NCBI RefSeq assembly: GCF_030816935.1
Contig: NZ_JAUSYO010000001.1
Coordinates: forward strand, 2,852,001 to 2,916,000
DNA: 64,000 nucleotides
Direction of reading: 5' to 3'
From: Arthrobacter sp. B3I9
GTDB taxonomy: Bacteria > Actinomycetota > Actinomycetes > Actinomycetales > Micrococcaceae
Of this stretch, positions 18,168-28,602 are shown piece by piece. The notes below the pieces were generated by a model. That model was not told the DNA's origin, searched no databases, and saw nothing but the letters and a program-made list of their open reading frames with translations. The first letter of the stretch is position 1. The number at the start of each line of letters is the position of its first letter. The position numbers and the translations under genes are program-made.

Positions 18168-19217
18168 TCAGTCCTTGGCTGCCAGTGCTTTGGCGGCGAT
18201 CGCGGGAAGGAAGCTGTGGGCTTCGGGAATGTGGGCGGCGCTCACCCGGCGCCGGAACACCCAGTAGGTCCAGGCCTGGTAGGCCAGCACGAGCGGGAGC
18301 CCGACGCCGGCCACAACGCTCATCAGCCCCAGCGTGTAGTCCGAGGAGGAGGCGTTGAAGACCGTCAGGTTGAACCGGGGGTTGAGCGTGGAGGGAAGCA
18401 CCACGGGGAAGGCGGCGCCGAAGATGGAAGCAGTGCCGAGCAGCAGGAAGGCGCCGAGGGAGACAAACGCCCTGCCCTCCGAACCTTGCCGGGCGAAGTG
18501 CCAGGCGAGGGCAGCGGCGGCAACCGCGGCGGCCACCGCTGTCACCGTCCACGCTTCGCCGCTGAGCAGCTGCAGGCTTACCGCCCAGCCGGCGAGCGGC
18601 AGCAGCAGCACCGGCAGCAGCCGGACAAACCAGCGGCGGGCGCGGTGACGGACGTCGCCGTCGGTCTTCAGGGACAGGAAGGCGAGGCCGTGCAGGACCG
18701 AAAACCCGACGACGGCGAACCCGCCCAGGACGGCATAGGCGTTGAACCAGGCAAACGGTCCGCCCTCCCGGTCGCCGTTGGCGTTCAGCGGAAGCCCGGT
18801 GGTGGTGAGCGCCAGCATGGCACCGACGCCGAAGGCCGCGGTGAACGAGCCGGCCGCGATGGCCCGGTCCCAACGGGCACGCCACTGCGGGGTGTCCACC
18901 TTGCCGCGGTATTCAAACGCGACGGCGCGGAAGATCAGCGCGACCAGGACCACCAGCAGCGGCAGGTACAGCGCGGAAAACAGGGAGGCGTACCAGAGCG
19001 GAAAGGCGGCAAAGGTGGCACCGGCGGCGGTCAGGAGCCAGACCTCGTTTCCATCCCAGACGGGTCCGATCGTGTTGAGCAGGACGCGGCGTTCGGTGTT
19101 GTCCCGGGCGAAGCCCTTCATCAGCATGCCGACACCGAGGTCGAAGCCCTCCAGGAAGAGATAGCCCGTCCACAGCACCGCGATGGCAATGAACCAGATG
19201 GTCGGAAGCAGTTCCAT
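18168..19217 (-). CDS. cydB: Cytochrome bd ubiquinol oxidase subunit II
   Basis: Structural subunit II of the high-affinity bd-type terminal oxidase in the cytoplasmic membrane. The 349-residue protein begins MELLPTIWFIAIAVLWTGYLFLEGFDLGVGML, which is diagnostic for CydB, includes GPVWDGNEVWL, and has about eight or nine membrane segments. It starts 36 bp after the cydA stop and is followed after five bases by cydDC, so the three are one operon. Confidence 0.95.
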   Translation of the reverse strand: MELLPTIWFIAIAVLWTGYLFLEGFDLGVGMLMKGFARDNTERRVLLNTIGPVWDGNEVWLLTAAGATFAAFPLWYASLFSALYLPLLVVLVALIFRAVAFEYRGKVDTPQWRARWDRAIAAGSFTAAFGVGAMLALTTTGLPLNANGDREGGPFAWFNAYAVLGGFAVVGFSVLHGLAFLSLKTDGDVRHRARRWFVRLLPVLLLPLAGWAVSLQLLSGEAWTVTAVAAAVAAAALAWHFARQGSEGRAFVSLGAFLLLGTASIFGAAFPVVLPSTLNPRFNLTVFNASSSDYTLGLMSVVAGVGLPLVLAYQAWTYWVFRRRVSAAHIPEAHSFLPAIAAKALAAKD

Positions 19218-19253
19218 GCTGAGTATCCTCTGCGTTTCTTGGGTGGTGGATGG

Positions 19254-20852
19254 CTAGTAGGCGAAGGCCAGGACATCGTCCGGTGAGCCGGAGCCGCCCC
19301 GGCCCTGCCCCGGCGTCTTGTCCTCGTTCTCGTCGGCCGGAAGATGGGCGAGTTCCGGCATGGCCGAGACCACGCCGCCGCGGATGTATTTGACCAGGAG
19401 CTTGACCTCCACCACGAGCAGCACCGCATACACGGCGGTCAGCACCACCAGGGAGGTCAGAAGCTCGCCGGCGGAGGTGCCGGGCGAGACTGCCGCCGCG
19501 GTGAACATGAAGACCTGGTCGATTCCGCTCGGATCGGGGTTCGGCGCGACGACGAAGGGCTGGCGTCCCATCTCGGTGAAGATCCAGCCGGCGGCGTTGG
19601 CTCCAAAGGGGGCCAGGATGCCGAACACCGCCAGCCGCATGAGGCCGCGCGACGCCGGTACGGTGCCCTTGCGCGTCACCCATAGCGCCACAAATGCGGC
19701 GAGGGCAGCGATGCCGCCGAAGCCGATCATCATCCGGAAGCCCCAGTAGGTCACCTCCATGACGGGCACGTACTGGATCTCCTGGCCGGCGCGCTCCCCG
19801 TAGATGGGGTTGTCGGGCAGGTGTGTGCCGTAGTCGGCCTTGTACTGCTCAAGCAGGCTGTTCACTCCCTTGACCTCGGTGGTGAAGTCGCCCTTGGCCA
19901 GGAAGGACAGGATGCCGGGGACCTCGATTACGGCCACGATATCGTCGCAGTTCTTGGTGCCGAGGTTGCCGACGCTGAGCACCGAAAAGCCTGTGCCGTC
20001 GTGGCAGGCCGCCTCGGCGGCGGCCATCTTCATGGGTTGCTGTTCAAACATGAGCTTGCCCTGCAGGTCGCCGGTGACGGCGGTGCCGGCAAAGGAGATC
20101 ATGGCGACGACGGCGCCGATCCGCAGCGACCGGATCCAGACGGCGTGGTCCGCCCGGTCCCGCCCCGGCACGGCGGACTCGCCGGGGATGACGCGGCCGT
20201 CCGCCCCGACCGTGTCCACCCCGTCGTGGCGTCGGCGCCACAGGTGGTACCAGGCGATCCCGAGCAGGAAGGCGCCGGCGACGGCGAGGGCACCGAAGAG
20301 CGTGTGCGGGACGGCAACGAGCGCGGTGTTGTTGGTGAAAACGGCCCAGGCGTCGGTCATGACCGGACGGCCGTTGACCATCTCGACGCCGACGGGGTGC
20401 TGCATCCAGCTGTTGGCCACGATGATGAAGTACGCCGAGAACACGGAGCCGACGACGGCGACCCAGAGGCAGGCCAGATGGACGCCGCGCTTGAGCTGCT
20501 TCCAGCCGAAGATCCACAGGCCCAGGAAGGTGGATTCCACGAAGAAGGCCAGGAGCGCCTCCATGGCCAGCGGCGCCCCGAACACGTCGCCGACGAAGCG
20601 GCTGTATTCGCTCCAGGCCATGCCGAACTGGAACTCCTGCACGATGCCCGTCGCGACGCCCATGATGAAGTTGATCAGGAACAGCTTGCCCCAGAACTTT
20701 GTCATCCGGAGGTATTCCGGACGGCCGGTGCGGTACCAGAGCGTCTGGATGACGGCAACCACCAGGCCCAGGCCGATCGTGAGCGGCACCATCATGAAGT
20801 GGTAGACGGTGGTGATGCCGAATTGCCAGCGTGCGATTTCCAGGGCGTCCAC
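19254..20852 (-). CDS. cydA: Cytochrome bd ubiquinol oxidase subunit I
   Basis: The haem-bearing subunit I of cytochrome bd, which oxidises quinol and reduces oxygen at low tension without pumping protons. The 532-residue protein shows the haem-ligand region (FGITTVYHFMMVPLTIGL), the motif GRQPFVV, and a quinol-binding loop of the shorter type. The start is a GTG at 20852 with AGGA six bases upstream. Two of the three TTCTAC-N5-GTAGAA operators lie immediately upstream (20881-20921), so expression is probably controlled by the divergently encoded BlaI-type repressor. Confidence 0.96.
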   Translation of the reverse strand: MDALEIARWQFGITTVYHFMMVPLTIGLGLVVAVIQTLWYRTGRPEYLRMTKFWGKLFLINFIMGVATGIVQEFQFGMAWSEYSRFVGDVFGAPLAMEALLAFFVESTFLGLWIFGWKQLKRGVHLACLWVAVVGSVFSAYFIIVANSWMQHPVGVEMVNGRPVMTDAWAVFTNNTALVAVPHTLFGALAVAGAFLLGIAWYHLWRRRHDGVDTVGADGRVIPGESAVPGRDRADHAVWIRSLRIGAVVAMISFAGTAVTGDLQGKLMFEQQPMKMAAAEAACHDGTGFSVLSVGNLGTKNCDDIVAVIEVPGILSFLAKGDFTTEVKGVNSLLEQYKADYGTHLPDNPIYGERAGQEIQYVPVMEVTYWGFRMMIGFGGIAALAAFVALWVTRKGTVPASRGLMRLAVFGILAPFGANAAGWIFTEMGRQPFVVAPNPDPSGIDQVFMFTAAAVSPGTSAGELLTSLVVLTAVYAVLLVVEVKLLVKYIRGGVVSAMPELAHLPADENEDKTPGQGRGGSGSPDDVLAFAY

Positions 20853-20880
20853 AGCAGTCCTACTCAGGCTAGGTCCGAAC

Positions 20881-20897
20881 TTCTACGCGTTGTAGAA
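20881..20897. promoter_or_regulatory. BlaI-type operator 1, cydA side
   Basis: Perfect inverted repeat TTCTAC-N5-GTAGAA, 29 bp from the cydA GTG. It resembles the TACA-N2-TGTA-type operators of the BlaI/CopY family and shares its exact format with two other sites in this intergenic region. Confidence 0.75.
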
Positions 20898-20904
20898 ATC
20901 TTTC

Positions 20905-20921
20905 TTCTACAGAGTGTAGAA
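20905..20921. promoter_or_regulatory. BlaI-type operator 2, cydA side
   Basis: Second perfect TTCTAC-N5-GTAGAA site; its centre is 24 bp from that of operator 1, a spacing that would allow two repressor dimers to bind side by side over the cydA promoter. Confidence 0.75.
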
Positions 20922-21058
20922 CAAACAGGGCCCCCGGCGCATCCGGATGAATCGGCGCCGCAACAGGAGCGGCCACTGCCGCTGCGGGCCGGAATGCCGG
21001 AAGCGACGCTGCCGGAATATCCGGAAGCGACCCCCGGCCCGCCACGCAGAACGGGCTG

Positions 21059-21075
21059 TTCTACCGGATGTAGAA
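21059..21075. promoter_or_regulatory. BlaI-type operator 3, repressor-gene side
   Basis: Third TTCTAC-N5-GTAGAA site, 98 bp upstream of the repressor ATG at 21173, suggesting autoregulation of the repressor/protease pair. The rest of the 320-bp intergenic region holds no gene. Confidence 0.72.
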
Positions 21076-21172
21076 AGAAAGTCGGAAACGCGGTAAATTT
21101 GAGGTTGAAGCGTAAACACGCCCCCGACAGGCAATCCAGCCACTCCGGGCGGCCGTCAAGAAGGACGTACTC

Positions 21173-21559
21173 ATGGCAAGTCTTGGGGAACTGGAACGGG
21201 CAGTGATGGATCTGCTCTGGGCAAGCCAGGAGGCTGCAACGGCCAACACATTGCGGGATCTGCTGGCGCAAAGCACCCGCACGGAGGGTGCCACCCCGGG
21301 GCATGAGGGCAAGGACCTGGCCGTCACCACGGTGCTGACTGTACTGTCCCGCCTTGAGCGCAAAGGCCTGGTGGAGAGGGAACGCGGCACCCGTCCGCAC
21401 CGCTACCAGGCCGTGTCCAGCCGGGCTGACCACACGGCCGAGCTCATGCATGAGGTTTTGGGCTCCGCGCCGGACCGGGAGGCCGTGTTGGCGCGCTTTA
21501 TTGGTTCTGTCACCGACACGGAAGCGGAAACGCTGCGCAAACTGCTGGGCCGCAGCTAG
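21173..21559 (+). CDS. BlaI/MecI/CopY family transcriptional repressor
   Basis: A 128-residue winged-helix repressor with the family N-terminus (GELERAVMDLLWASQEAATANTLRDLL) and the recognition segment TTVLTVLSRLERKGLVERERGTRPHRY. BlaI-type proteins bind short inverted repeats as dimers and are inactivated by cleavage by a partner M56 protease. The gene has a ribosome site (GAAGGA) and is followed six bases later by an M56 protease gene. Three matching operators lie in the shared intergenic region with cydA. The mycobacterial BlaI homologue has been linked to respiration genes, which fits. I infer control of cydAB-cydDC. Confidence 0.92.
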   Translation: MASLGELERAVMDLLWASQEAATANTLRDLLAQSTRTEGATPGHEGKDLAVTTVLTVLSRLERKGLVERERGTRPHRYQAVSSRADHTAELMHEVLGSAPDREAVLARFIGSVTDTEAETLRKLLGRS

Positions 21560-21565
21560 CGCCCG

Positions 21566-22555
21566 ATGTTCTGGACCTCATGGTTCCTGGCGGTCCTGGC
21601 GATAGTCCTGGCATGGCCGGTGCCTATCCTGCTCTCCCGCGCCCAGTGGCCGGCCCGGTCCCCGTTTACCGCCATGGTCCTGTGGCAGGCGATAGCTTTG
21701 GCCGGTGGCTTGTCCATGATCGGCGCAATGCTCGCCTACGGACTGGAGCCCGTCGGGGACAACCTGCTGGCGGGCCTGAGGTCCCTGGCCGGCATGGTCC
21801 TTTTCAACGCTCCCACCACCGCGCTGGGATTCTGGCACATTTTTGCGCTCTCGGCAGCTGCCCTGCTGACGGCACACCTCGTCTTCACCCTGCTGCTGAC
21901 CTATTACAAGATCCAGCGGCAGCGCCACCGGCACCGTGAACTGCTCACCCTGCTGGCCTCGCCGTCCGCCGACGGCCCGAAGACCATGGTGCTCAACCTG
22001 GATTCGCCGGTGGCATACTGCCTGCCGGGCGGCGCACGATCCGTCACGGTCCTCTCCGACGGGCTGATGGCGGCGCTGGAACCGGCAGAGCTGCGGGCCG
22101 TCCTGATCCACGAGAACGCCCATCTCAACCAGCGCCACCATCTGCTGCTCTGGGCCTTCGCCGCCTGGCGCCAGGCGTTGCCGTGGCTGCCGACAACGCG
22201 GCTCGCGCAGGAGGCCGTCAATTCGCTGATTGAGATGCTCGCTGACGACGTCGCGCTCAAAACCGAAAGCAAGGCGACACTGATCAGGGCCATCGCGATT
22301 GTGGCGAGCGGCTCCCCCGGCTCCCCGGGCACCCCGCTGGCCCTGGGCGGCCCGGACCCGGCCGACGTCGACTCCGGCCAGCCCGGCGCCGTTGGAGGCA
22401 GCGGTTCGGCCCGTACCACTGCCTCCCGGGTCAGCCGGCTGCTCTCTGTCCAGCCGCCGCTGCCGGAGCCGTTCCGGGCGGCCGTACTGGCGGCCTGCCT
22501 GCTGCTGCTGGCCGTGCCGACGGCGCTGCTGATCGTCCCGGGTCTCCTCGGCTGA
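21566..22555 (+). CDS. M56 family membrane metallopeptidase (BlaR1-like, no sensor domain)
   Basis: A 329-residue membrane zinc protease with three N-terminal membrane segments, a HExxH zinc site (HENAH at about residues 182-186) in a cytoplasmic domain, and a C-terminal membrane segment. Compared with BlaR1 and MecR1 it lacks the extracellular penicillin-binding sensor domain, so the signal must be sensed differently, perhaps within the membrane. It starts six bases after the repressor gene, probably translationally coupled. The expected role is to cleave or release the BlaI-type repressor. Confidence 0.88.
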   Translation: MFWTSWFLAVLAIVLAWPVPILLSRAQWPARSPFTAMVLWQAIALAGGLSMIGAMLAYGLEPVGDNLLAGLRSLAGMVLFNAPTTALGFWHIFALSAAALLTAHLVFTLLLTYYKIQRQRHRHRELLTLLASPSADGPKTMVLNLDSPVAYCLPGGARSVTVLSDGLMAALEPAELRAVLIHENAHLNQRHHLLLWAFAAWRQALPWLPTTRLAQEAVNSLIEMLADDVALKTESKATLIRAIAIVASGSPGSPGTPLALGGPDPADVDSGQPGAVGGSGSARTTASRVSRLLSVQPPLPEPFRAAVLAACLLLLAVPTALLIVPGLLG

Positions 22556-22568
22556 GCGGGGAGTGAGC

Positions 22569-24086
22569 CTACTTCAGCCGGCTGTGTCCCTTGAATTCGA
22601 AGTCCGTCATGCCCTTGGCCGTCGCCGCGCCGCCTAGCGGCGATGAAGACTTGGCGAACGTCAGCGTTGCATGCGCAACGGCGTCGGCCATCTGGTCGAG
22701 CACCATGGTGTTGACGTTCGCGGTGGTGTCGCAGGCCGCGTGGTAGCAGGCGTCCTGTGCGGCGCCGGCCGTACCGCCGAAGACGGCTACTTCCTCCGGA
22801 GTCTTGAGGCCCTCCGCACCGGTGAACAGGCCACCGGCCGGGATTCCGTTCCGGATGAAGCCGGAGTAGTCCGACCGGCCGTCGAACGCTGTCGGCGCGG
22901 CGGGCAGGTTCTGGGACGCGAAGTAGTCCAGGAAAACCTTCTCCACGGCGCCAGAGCCGTCCGGGCCCGCTGCGCCAAAGGACGACCCGTCGCCGTCGTA
23001 AACGTACCTGACGTAGTTCGGCGAGCCGATCATGTCGAAATTAAGGTTGACCGCGTGGTCCTTGAGCTCAGAGTCCGAAAGCTTCGAAACGTAGTAGTCC
23101 GAGCCGATTAGCCCGTCCTCCTCGCCGCCCCAGAAGGCAAACCGCACCTTGTTCCCATGTTTTTGGTGGGTCTCCCTGAGCTGGATTGCAGTCTCCAGGA
23201 TGGTGCCCACTCCTGTGCCGTTGTCGTTGATGCCGGGCCCCGCGGCGACGGAGTCCAGGTGCGCCCCGACCACAACCTTCCGGTCGGAACTTCCGCCGGT
23301 ATCGGCCAGGATGTTGAAGGACTTGATCCGGGTGACCGCCGCATCAACGGCGAGGTGCAGGTTCGCGGCGCCGAGGGCCGCAAGTTCCGCGCCGTTGTCA
23401 AAGGTCGTGGTGACCACGGGGATCTTGGCCTGGGGAGCGTTCAGTGTTCCGCCGAACAGGCCCACCCGGTCACTTCCCGGAACCGCGTCCCCCTGGTTGA
23501 AGATGATGACGCCGGCGGCCCCGGCGGCTACGGCGTTGTCCACCTTGGCCCGGAAACCGCAGGTGCCGCGCTGGATGAGGGCGATGTGGCCGGACGGGAA
23601 CCCGGCAAAATCAGTTGCCTCGCAGCCGCTCGTTGAACCGCGGCTGCCAGCAAGGTTGACGTCGACGGCGGTTACCGGGGCAGTCACGTCCTTGGCTCCC
23701 GAGTAGACCATGTCCAGGAACCCGTCGGGCGCGCCGTAACCATAGGTCCTTGGCGGCGCGGAGACGCGTTCCAGGTGCGCCCCCACGAAGGCGTACCGTT
23801 CGTACGTGAACCGCTGGCGGACCGGTTTGTAGCCCGCAGCTTTGAGTTCGTCCTCGATGTAGCGGGCCGATTTCTCGTACCCCCGGGTCCCGACGGCGCG
23901 GTTGTTGCCGTTTGCGTCCGCGGCCGCCTGCAACGCCTTGAGGTGGGACATGATGTGCTTGGCCGTCACGGCTTCGCGCAGCTTGGCGGAGTCGGTTCCA
24001 GTGTCCGCGGCGGCGGGAACCGCGAATCCGGCCCCCAGCCCCAGGGTGGCCGCGATGGCCGCGGCGCGGATTTTCCGGTGCCTCAT
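22569..24086 (-). CDS. Secreted M28 family aminopeptidase with PA domain
   Basis: A 505-residue exported zinc aminopeptidase. A Sec signal peptide is clear (basic start, hydrophobic core, cleavage near VPAAAD at about residues 24-28). A protease-associated domain occupies about residues 130-240. The M28 catalytic domain has the di-zinc ligands: GAHLDSV (His, Asp), GINDNGTG (bridging Asp), FWGGEEDG (catalytic Glu and metal Glu), FDMIG (Asp) and CYHAACD (His). ATG at 24086 with AGGAG six bases upstream. It likely trims extracellular peptides for nutrition. Confidence 0.92.
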   Translation of the reverse strand: MRHRKIRAAAIAATLGLGAGFAVPAAADTGTDSAKLREAVTAKHIMSHLKALQAAADANGNNRAVGTRGYEKSARYIEDELKAAGYKPVRQRFTYERYAFVGAHLERVSAPPRTYGYGAPDGFLDMVYSGAKDVTAPVTAVDVNLAGSRGSTSGCEATDFAGFPSGHIALIQRGTCGFRAKVDNAVAAGAAGVIIFNQGDAVPGSDRVGLFGGTLNAPQAKIPVVTTTFDNGAELAALGAANLHLAVDAAVTRIKSFNILADTGGSSDRKVVVGAHLDSVAAGPGINDNGTGVGTILETAIQLRETHQKHGNKVRFAFWGGEEDGLIGSDYYVSKLSDSELKDHAVNLNFDMIGSPNYVRYVYDGDGSSFGAAGPDGSGAVEKVFLDYFASQNLPAAPTAFDGRSDYSGFIRNGIPAGGLFTGAEGLKTPEEVAVFGGTAGAAQDACYHAACDTTANVNTMVLDQMADAVAHATLTFAKSSSPLGGAATAKGMTDFEFKGHSRLK

Positions 24087-24198
24087 GGGAACTCCTGGAT
24101 TTTGCGGAATCCGGTTCCGGCGTCCGTGTCCGGGATCGGTGACAGAACATTATACGACCGCGGATTGCACGGTAAGGGCCAGAGGCCCTAGCCGGGCG

Positions 24199-26307
24199 TC
24201 AGGCGTCGATCCGTTCGCGGTCCAGGCTGGCCGCGCCGGCGATGATGAAGTCCTTGCGCGGTGCGACGTCGGAACCCATCAGCAGGTCGAAGATTTCCTC
24301 GGCCTGTTTGGCGTTCTCGATACCGACCTTGCGGAGAGTCCGGTGCCGGGGGTCCATTGTGGTTTCTGCCAGCTGCTCCGCGTCCATCTCGCCCAGGCCC
24401 TTGTAGCGCTGGATCGGCTCCTTGTACCGCTTGCCTTCCTTGGCGAGCCGTGCCAGCAGCACATGCAACTCCGCCTCCGAGTAGGTGTAGATCATCTCGT
24501 TGGCCTTCTGGCCGGCGTTGATGACCTCCACGCGGTGCAGCGGCGGAACGGCGGCGAAGACCCTGCCCTCGTCGATCATGGGGCGCATGTAGCGGAAGAA
24601 CAGGGTCAGCAGGAGGGTCCGGATGTGGGCGCCGTCGACGTCGGCATCCGTCATGAGGATCACCTTGCCGTATCGCGCGGCGCTGATGTCGAAGCTCCGG
24701 CCGGAACCGGCTCCGACCACTTGGATCAGCGCGGCGCATTCGGCGTTGGAGAGCATGTCCCCCACCGAGGCCTTCTGGACGTTGAGGATCTTGCCCCGGA
24801 TGGGCAGCAGCGCCTGGAAATCGGAGGACCGGGCCAGCTTCGCCGTGCCCAGGGCGGAGTCGCCCTCCACGATGAACAGCTCGGAACGGCCGACGTCGTC
24901 CGTGCGGCAGTCAGCGAGCTTGGTGGGCATCGAGGACGTCTCCAGCGCGTTCTTGCGGCGCTGGGTTTCCTTGTGCACGCGGGCCGAGATGCGGGACTTC
25001 ATCTCGCTGACGACCTTTTCCAGCAGCAGCGCGGACTGGGCCTTGTCGTTGCGGTTGGCGGAGTTCAGCTTGGCGTTGATTTCCCGCTCGACGACTTTCG
25101 CCACGATCGCGCGGACGGCCGAGGTGCCCAGGATCTCCTTGGTCTGGCCCTCGAACTGCGGTTCGGCCAGGCGCACGGTCAGCACTGCGGTGAGCCCCGC
25201 AAAGATGTCGTCCTTTTCGATCTTGTCGTTACCCGCCTTGAGCTTGCGGGCGTTGCTTTCCACGGCCTTGCGGAAGGTCTTGACCAGGGCCTGCTCGAAG
25301 CCGGACTGGTGGGTGCCGCCCTTGGGCGTGGAGATGATGTTCACGAAGCTGCGCACGGTGCTGTCGTAACCGATGCCCCAGCGCAGGGCGACGTCCACTT
25401 CGCAGTCCCGTTCCACCTCGGCGAGCTGGCTGTGGCCCCGTTCGTCAAGAACGGGGACGGTTTCCTTGAACTTTCCGGCGCCGTGCAGCCGCCAGACGTC
25501 GGTCACGGCGGGGTCCGCCGCGAGGAACTCCACGAACTCGGAGATTCCGCCGTCGTGATGGAAGACTTCCTCGTGCGGGCCGCTCTCCCCCGGGGTCCCG
25601 GGAATCTTGCGTTCATCCCGCACCGTCAGTTTCAGGCCGGGCACCAGGAAGGAGGTCTGGCGGGCGCGGGCGGCGAGTTCGTCGTACGAGAACTTCGCAT
25701 CCGGGGTGAAGATCTGCCGGTCGGCCCAGTAACGGATCCTGGTGCCGGTGACACCGCGCTTGGCTTTTCCGACGACATCCAGCACGGAGCCGTCGATGAA
25801 CGGTTCGAAGACCGTCGATGGGTCCGGCTTGGTGCCGGGGTCCTTGAACCGGCCGGGCTCGCCCCTGCGGAAGGACATCTTGTAGGTCTTGCCGCCGCGG
25901 TCCACTTCCACGTCCAGGCGGGAGGACAGGGCGTTGACCACCGAGGCGCCAACGCCGTGCAGCCCGCCAGAGGCGGAATAGGACCCGCCGCCGAACTTTC
26001 CGCCGGCGTGGAGCTTGGTGAAGACCACCTCGACGCCGGTCAGGCCGGTTTTCGGCTCGACGTCCACCGGGATGCCGCGGCCGTCGTCGTGGATTTCCAC
26101 CGAGTTGTCAGCATGCAGGATGATTTTGATGTCATGGCCGAAGCCGGCCAGGGCCTCATCGACCGAGTTGTCGATGATTTCCCAGAGGCAGTGCATGAGT
26201 CCGCGGGAGTCCGTGGAGCCGATGTACATGCCCGGGCGCTTGCGGACGGCCTCAAGGCCTTCCAGCACAGAGAGATGCCGGGCGGTGTAATCAGAACTTG
26301 GTGCCAC
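24199..26307 (-). CDS. parE: DNA topoisomerase IV subunit B
   Basis: The ATPase subunit of topoisomerase IV, partner of ParC at 10881-13421. The 702-residue protein has the GHKL ATPase motifs (EIIDNSVDEALAG, DDGRGIPV, GLHGVGASVVNALS) and the TOPRIM metal motifs (EGDSALG, MTDADVDGAHIR). The KVILMTDADVDG form and overall length fit ParE rather than GyrB. The frame is open about 260 bp further upstream, but the GTG at 26307 is preceded by GAAGGAG and gives the usual N-terminus, APSSDYTARHLSVLEGLEAV. Confidence 0.92.
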   Translation of the reverse strand: MAPSSDYTARHLSVLEGLEAVRKRPGMYIGSTDSRGLMHCLWEIIDNSVDEALAGFGHDIKIILHADNSVEIHDDGRGIPVDVEPKTGLTGVEVVFTKLHAGGKFGGGSYSASGGLHGVGASVVNALSSRLDVEVDRGGKTYKMSFRRGEPGRFKDPGTKPDPSTVFEPFIDGSVLDVVGKAKRGVTGTRIRYWADRQIFTPDAKFSYDELAARARQTSFLVPGLKLTVRDERKIPGTPGESGPHEEVFHHDGGISEFVEFLAADPAVTDVWRLHGAGKFKETVPVLDERGHSQLAEVERDCEVDVALRWGIGYDSTVRSFVNIISTPKGGTHQSGFEQALVKTFRKAVESNARKLKAGNDKIEKDDIFAGLTAVLTVRLAEPQFEGQTKEILGTSAVRAIVAKVVEREINAKLNSANRNDKAQSALLLEKVVSEMKSRISARVHKETQRRKNALETSSMPTKLADCRTDDVGRSELFIVEGDSALGTAKLARSSDFQALLPIRGKILNVQKASVGDMLSNAECAALIQVVGAGSGRSFDISAARYGKVILMTDADVDGAHIRTLLLTLFFRYMRPMIDEGRVFAAVPPLHRVEVINAGQKANEMIYTYSEAELHVLLARLAKEGKRYKEPIQRYKGLGEMDAEQLAETTMDPRHRTLRKVGIENAKQAEEIFDLLMGSDVAPRKDFIIAGAASLDRERIDA

Positions 26308-26533
26308 GGGTGCGGAAACTCCTTCAGGAACGGGGGTGCTGGGCGTTTTGGCGCTCCTCCTAGCGTAGTCGGAGTGCCGCGCTGATACGGGTTGCCACTC
26401 CCTTCCCCCGCCCGGCCGGGGCACCCCCGTTATCGACACGTGATACGCGGACAGCGAAAGTGGCCCATCCTTGCAATGCTTCGGCTGCGAATGCTGGTTA
26501 TATGGGTATACCGAACTACCAAGGAGGCCGAAC

Positions 26534-26755
26534 ATGACAACAGCAGTTGCGAACCGCACGCTGAACACCCTTGACCGGTGCGATCGTTGCGGTGCACAGG
26601 CATATGTCCGGGTTGTTCTCGGTGCCTCCGGCGGTGAGCTTCTCTTCTGCGGCCACCACGCGCGCGCCGTTGAAGCGACACTCAGGCCGCTCAGCTCTGA
26701 CTGGCACGATGAGACCGGACGTCTTCACGAGAAGGCTCCGCTTCCGGTCGACTAG
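26534..26755 (+). CDS. DUF7455 zinc-ribbon-like small protein
   Basis: A 73-residue protein of the actinobacterial DUF7455 family. CDRCGAQAYVRV and ELLFCGHHA provide a Cys/His set typical of a zinc knuckle. ATG at 26534 is preceded by a perfect ribosome site (AAGGAGG), and a strong terminator lies about 75 bp downstream, so it is a monocistronic gene divergent from parE and convergent with sigA. Function is unknown. Confidence 0.85.
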   Translation: MTTAVANRTLNTLDRCDRCGAQAYVRVVLGASGGELLFCGHHARAVEATLRPLSSDWHDETGRLHEKAPLPVD

Positions 26756-26830
26756 GACCACATGCAGTCAGCTCAACGCCTGGCGGGCCAGATGCCCGGG
26801 AGCCAAGACTTGACCTGGGAAGCAGCAGAC

Positions 26831-26861
26831 AAGGGCCCCTCCATTCGGAGGGGCCCTTTTT
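26831..26861 (+). terminator. Rho-independent terminator of the DUF7455 gene
   Basis: Perfect 10-bp GC stem (26833-26842 with 26847-26856), extended by A-T pairs, a four-base loop and a run of five T: a textbook terminator on the plus strand. Confidence 0.93.
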
Positions 26862-26935
26862 GTCGTCGGCTTTTGCCGTCGGCCGCGTCGGTGGGGTGTG
26901 CCACGGCCGCGCAGCCGGACCGGGCAGGAACGGCG

Positions 26936-26971
26936 AAGGCCCCCGCCGGATGATGATCCGGCGGGGGCCTT
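26936..26971 (-). terminator. Hairpin terminator downstream of sigA
   Basis: Perfect 16-bp stem (26936-26951 with 26956-26971) around a four-base loop, 20 bp after the sigA stop. The T-rich side is weak but the position fits termination of sigA. Confidence 0.8.
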
Positions 26972-26991
26972 GCTGTGTTGGAGCCGGGAAC

Positions 26992-28323
<1,332 letters not shown>

Positions 28324-28602
28324 AGAAAACCTTTCTAGCGGCGGTCTGTGGAATCACCATACGGGCAACACCACTATGACCCTGTCAAGTCCGTGATGTT
28401 TATCAAGAGCCACCACGACCAGCAGAGCCACTAAGTAGAACTGCTGGGGCGGCCGTAATGTTCCCCGTTTCCGGGTTCACTACCAGCTCTTAATTCACGG
28501 ACCCAACCGGGTCTCGCCAACCATTGTCTCACGATTTTCTGTTGGGGGGTCCGTTCCCGGGCCGGCCTGCACCATTTGGCGGGGTGCGCCTTCCGTTTGC
28601 CG

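Noticed and set aside
18163..18885. A long in-frame upstream extension of cydDC (about 240 codons)
   Set aside because: It lies antisense-free but out of frame within cydB, and its sequence is Arg/Pro-rich shadow coding. The ATG at 18162 has a ribosome site and the CydD N-terminus.
21566..22555. Beta-lactam sensor BlaR1
   Set aside because: The protein is only 329 residues and has no penicillin-binding sensor domain. No beta-lactamase gene is nearby.
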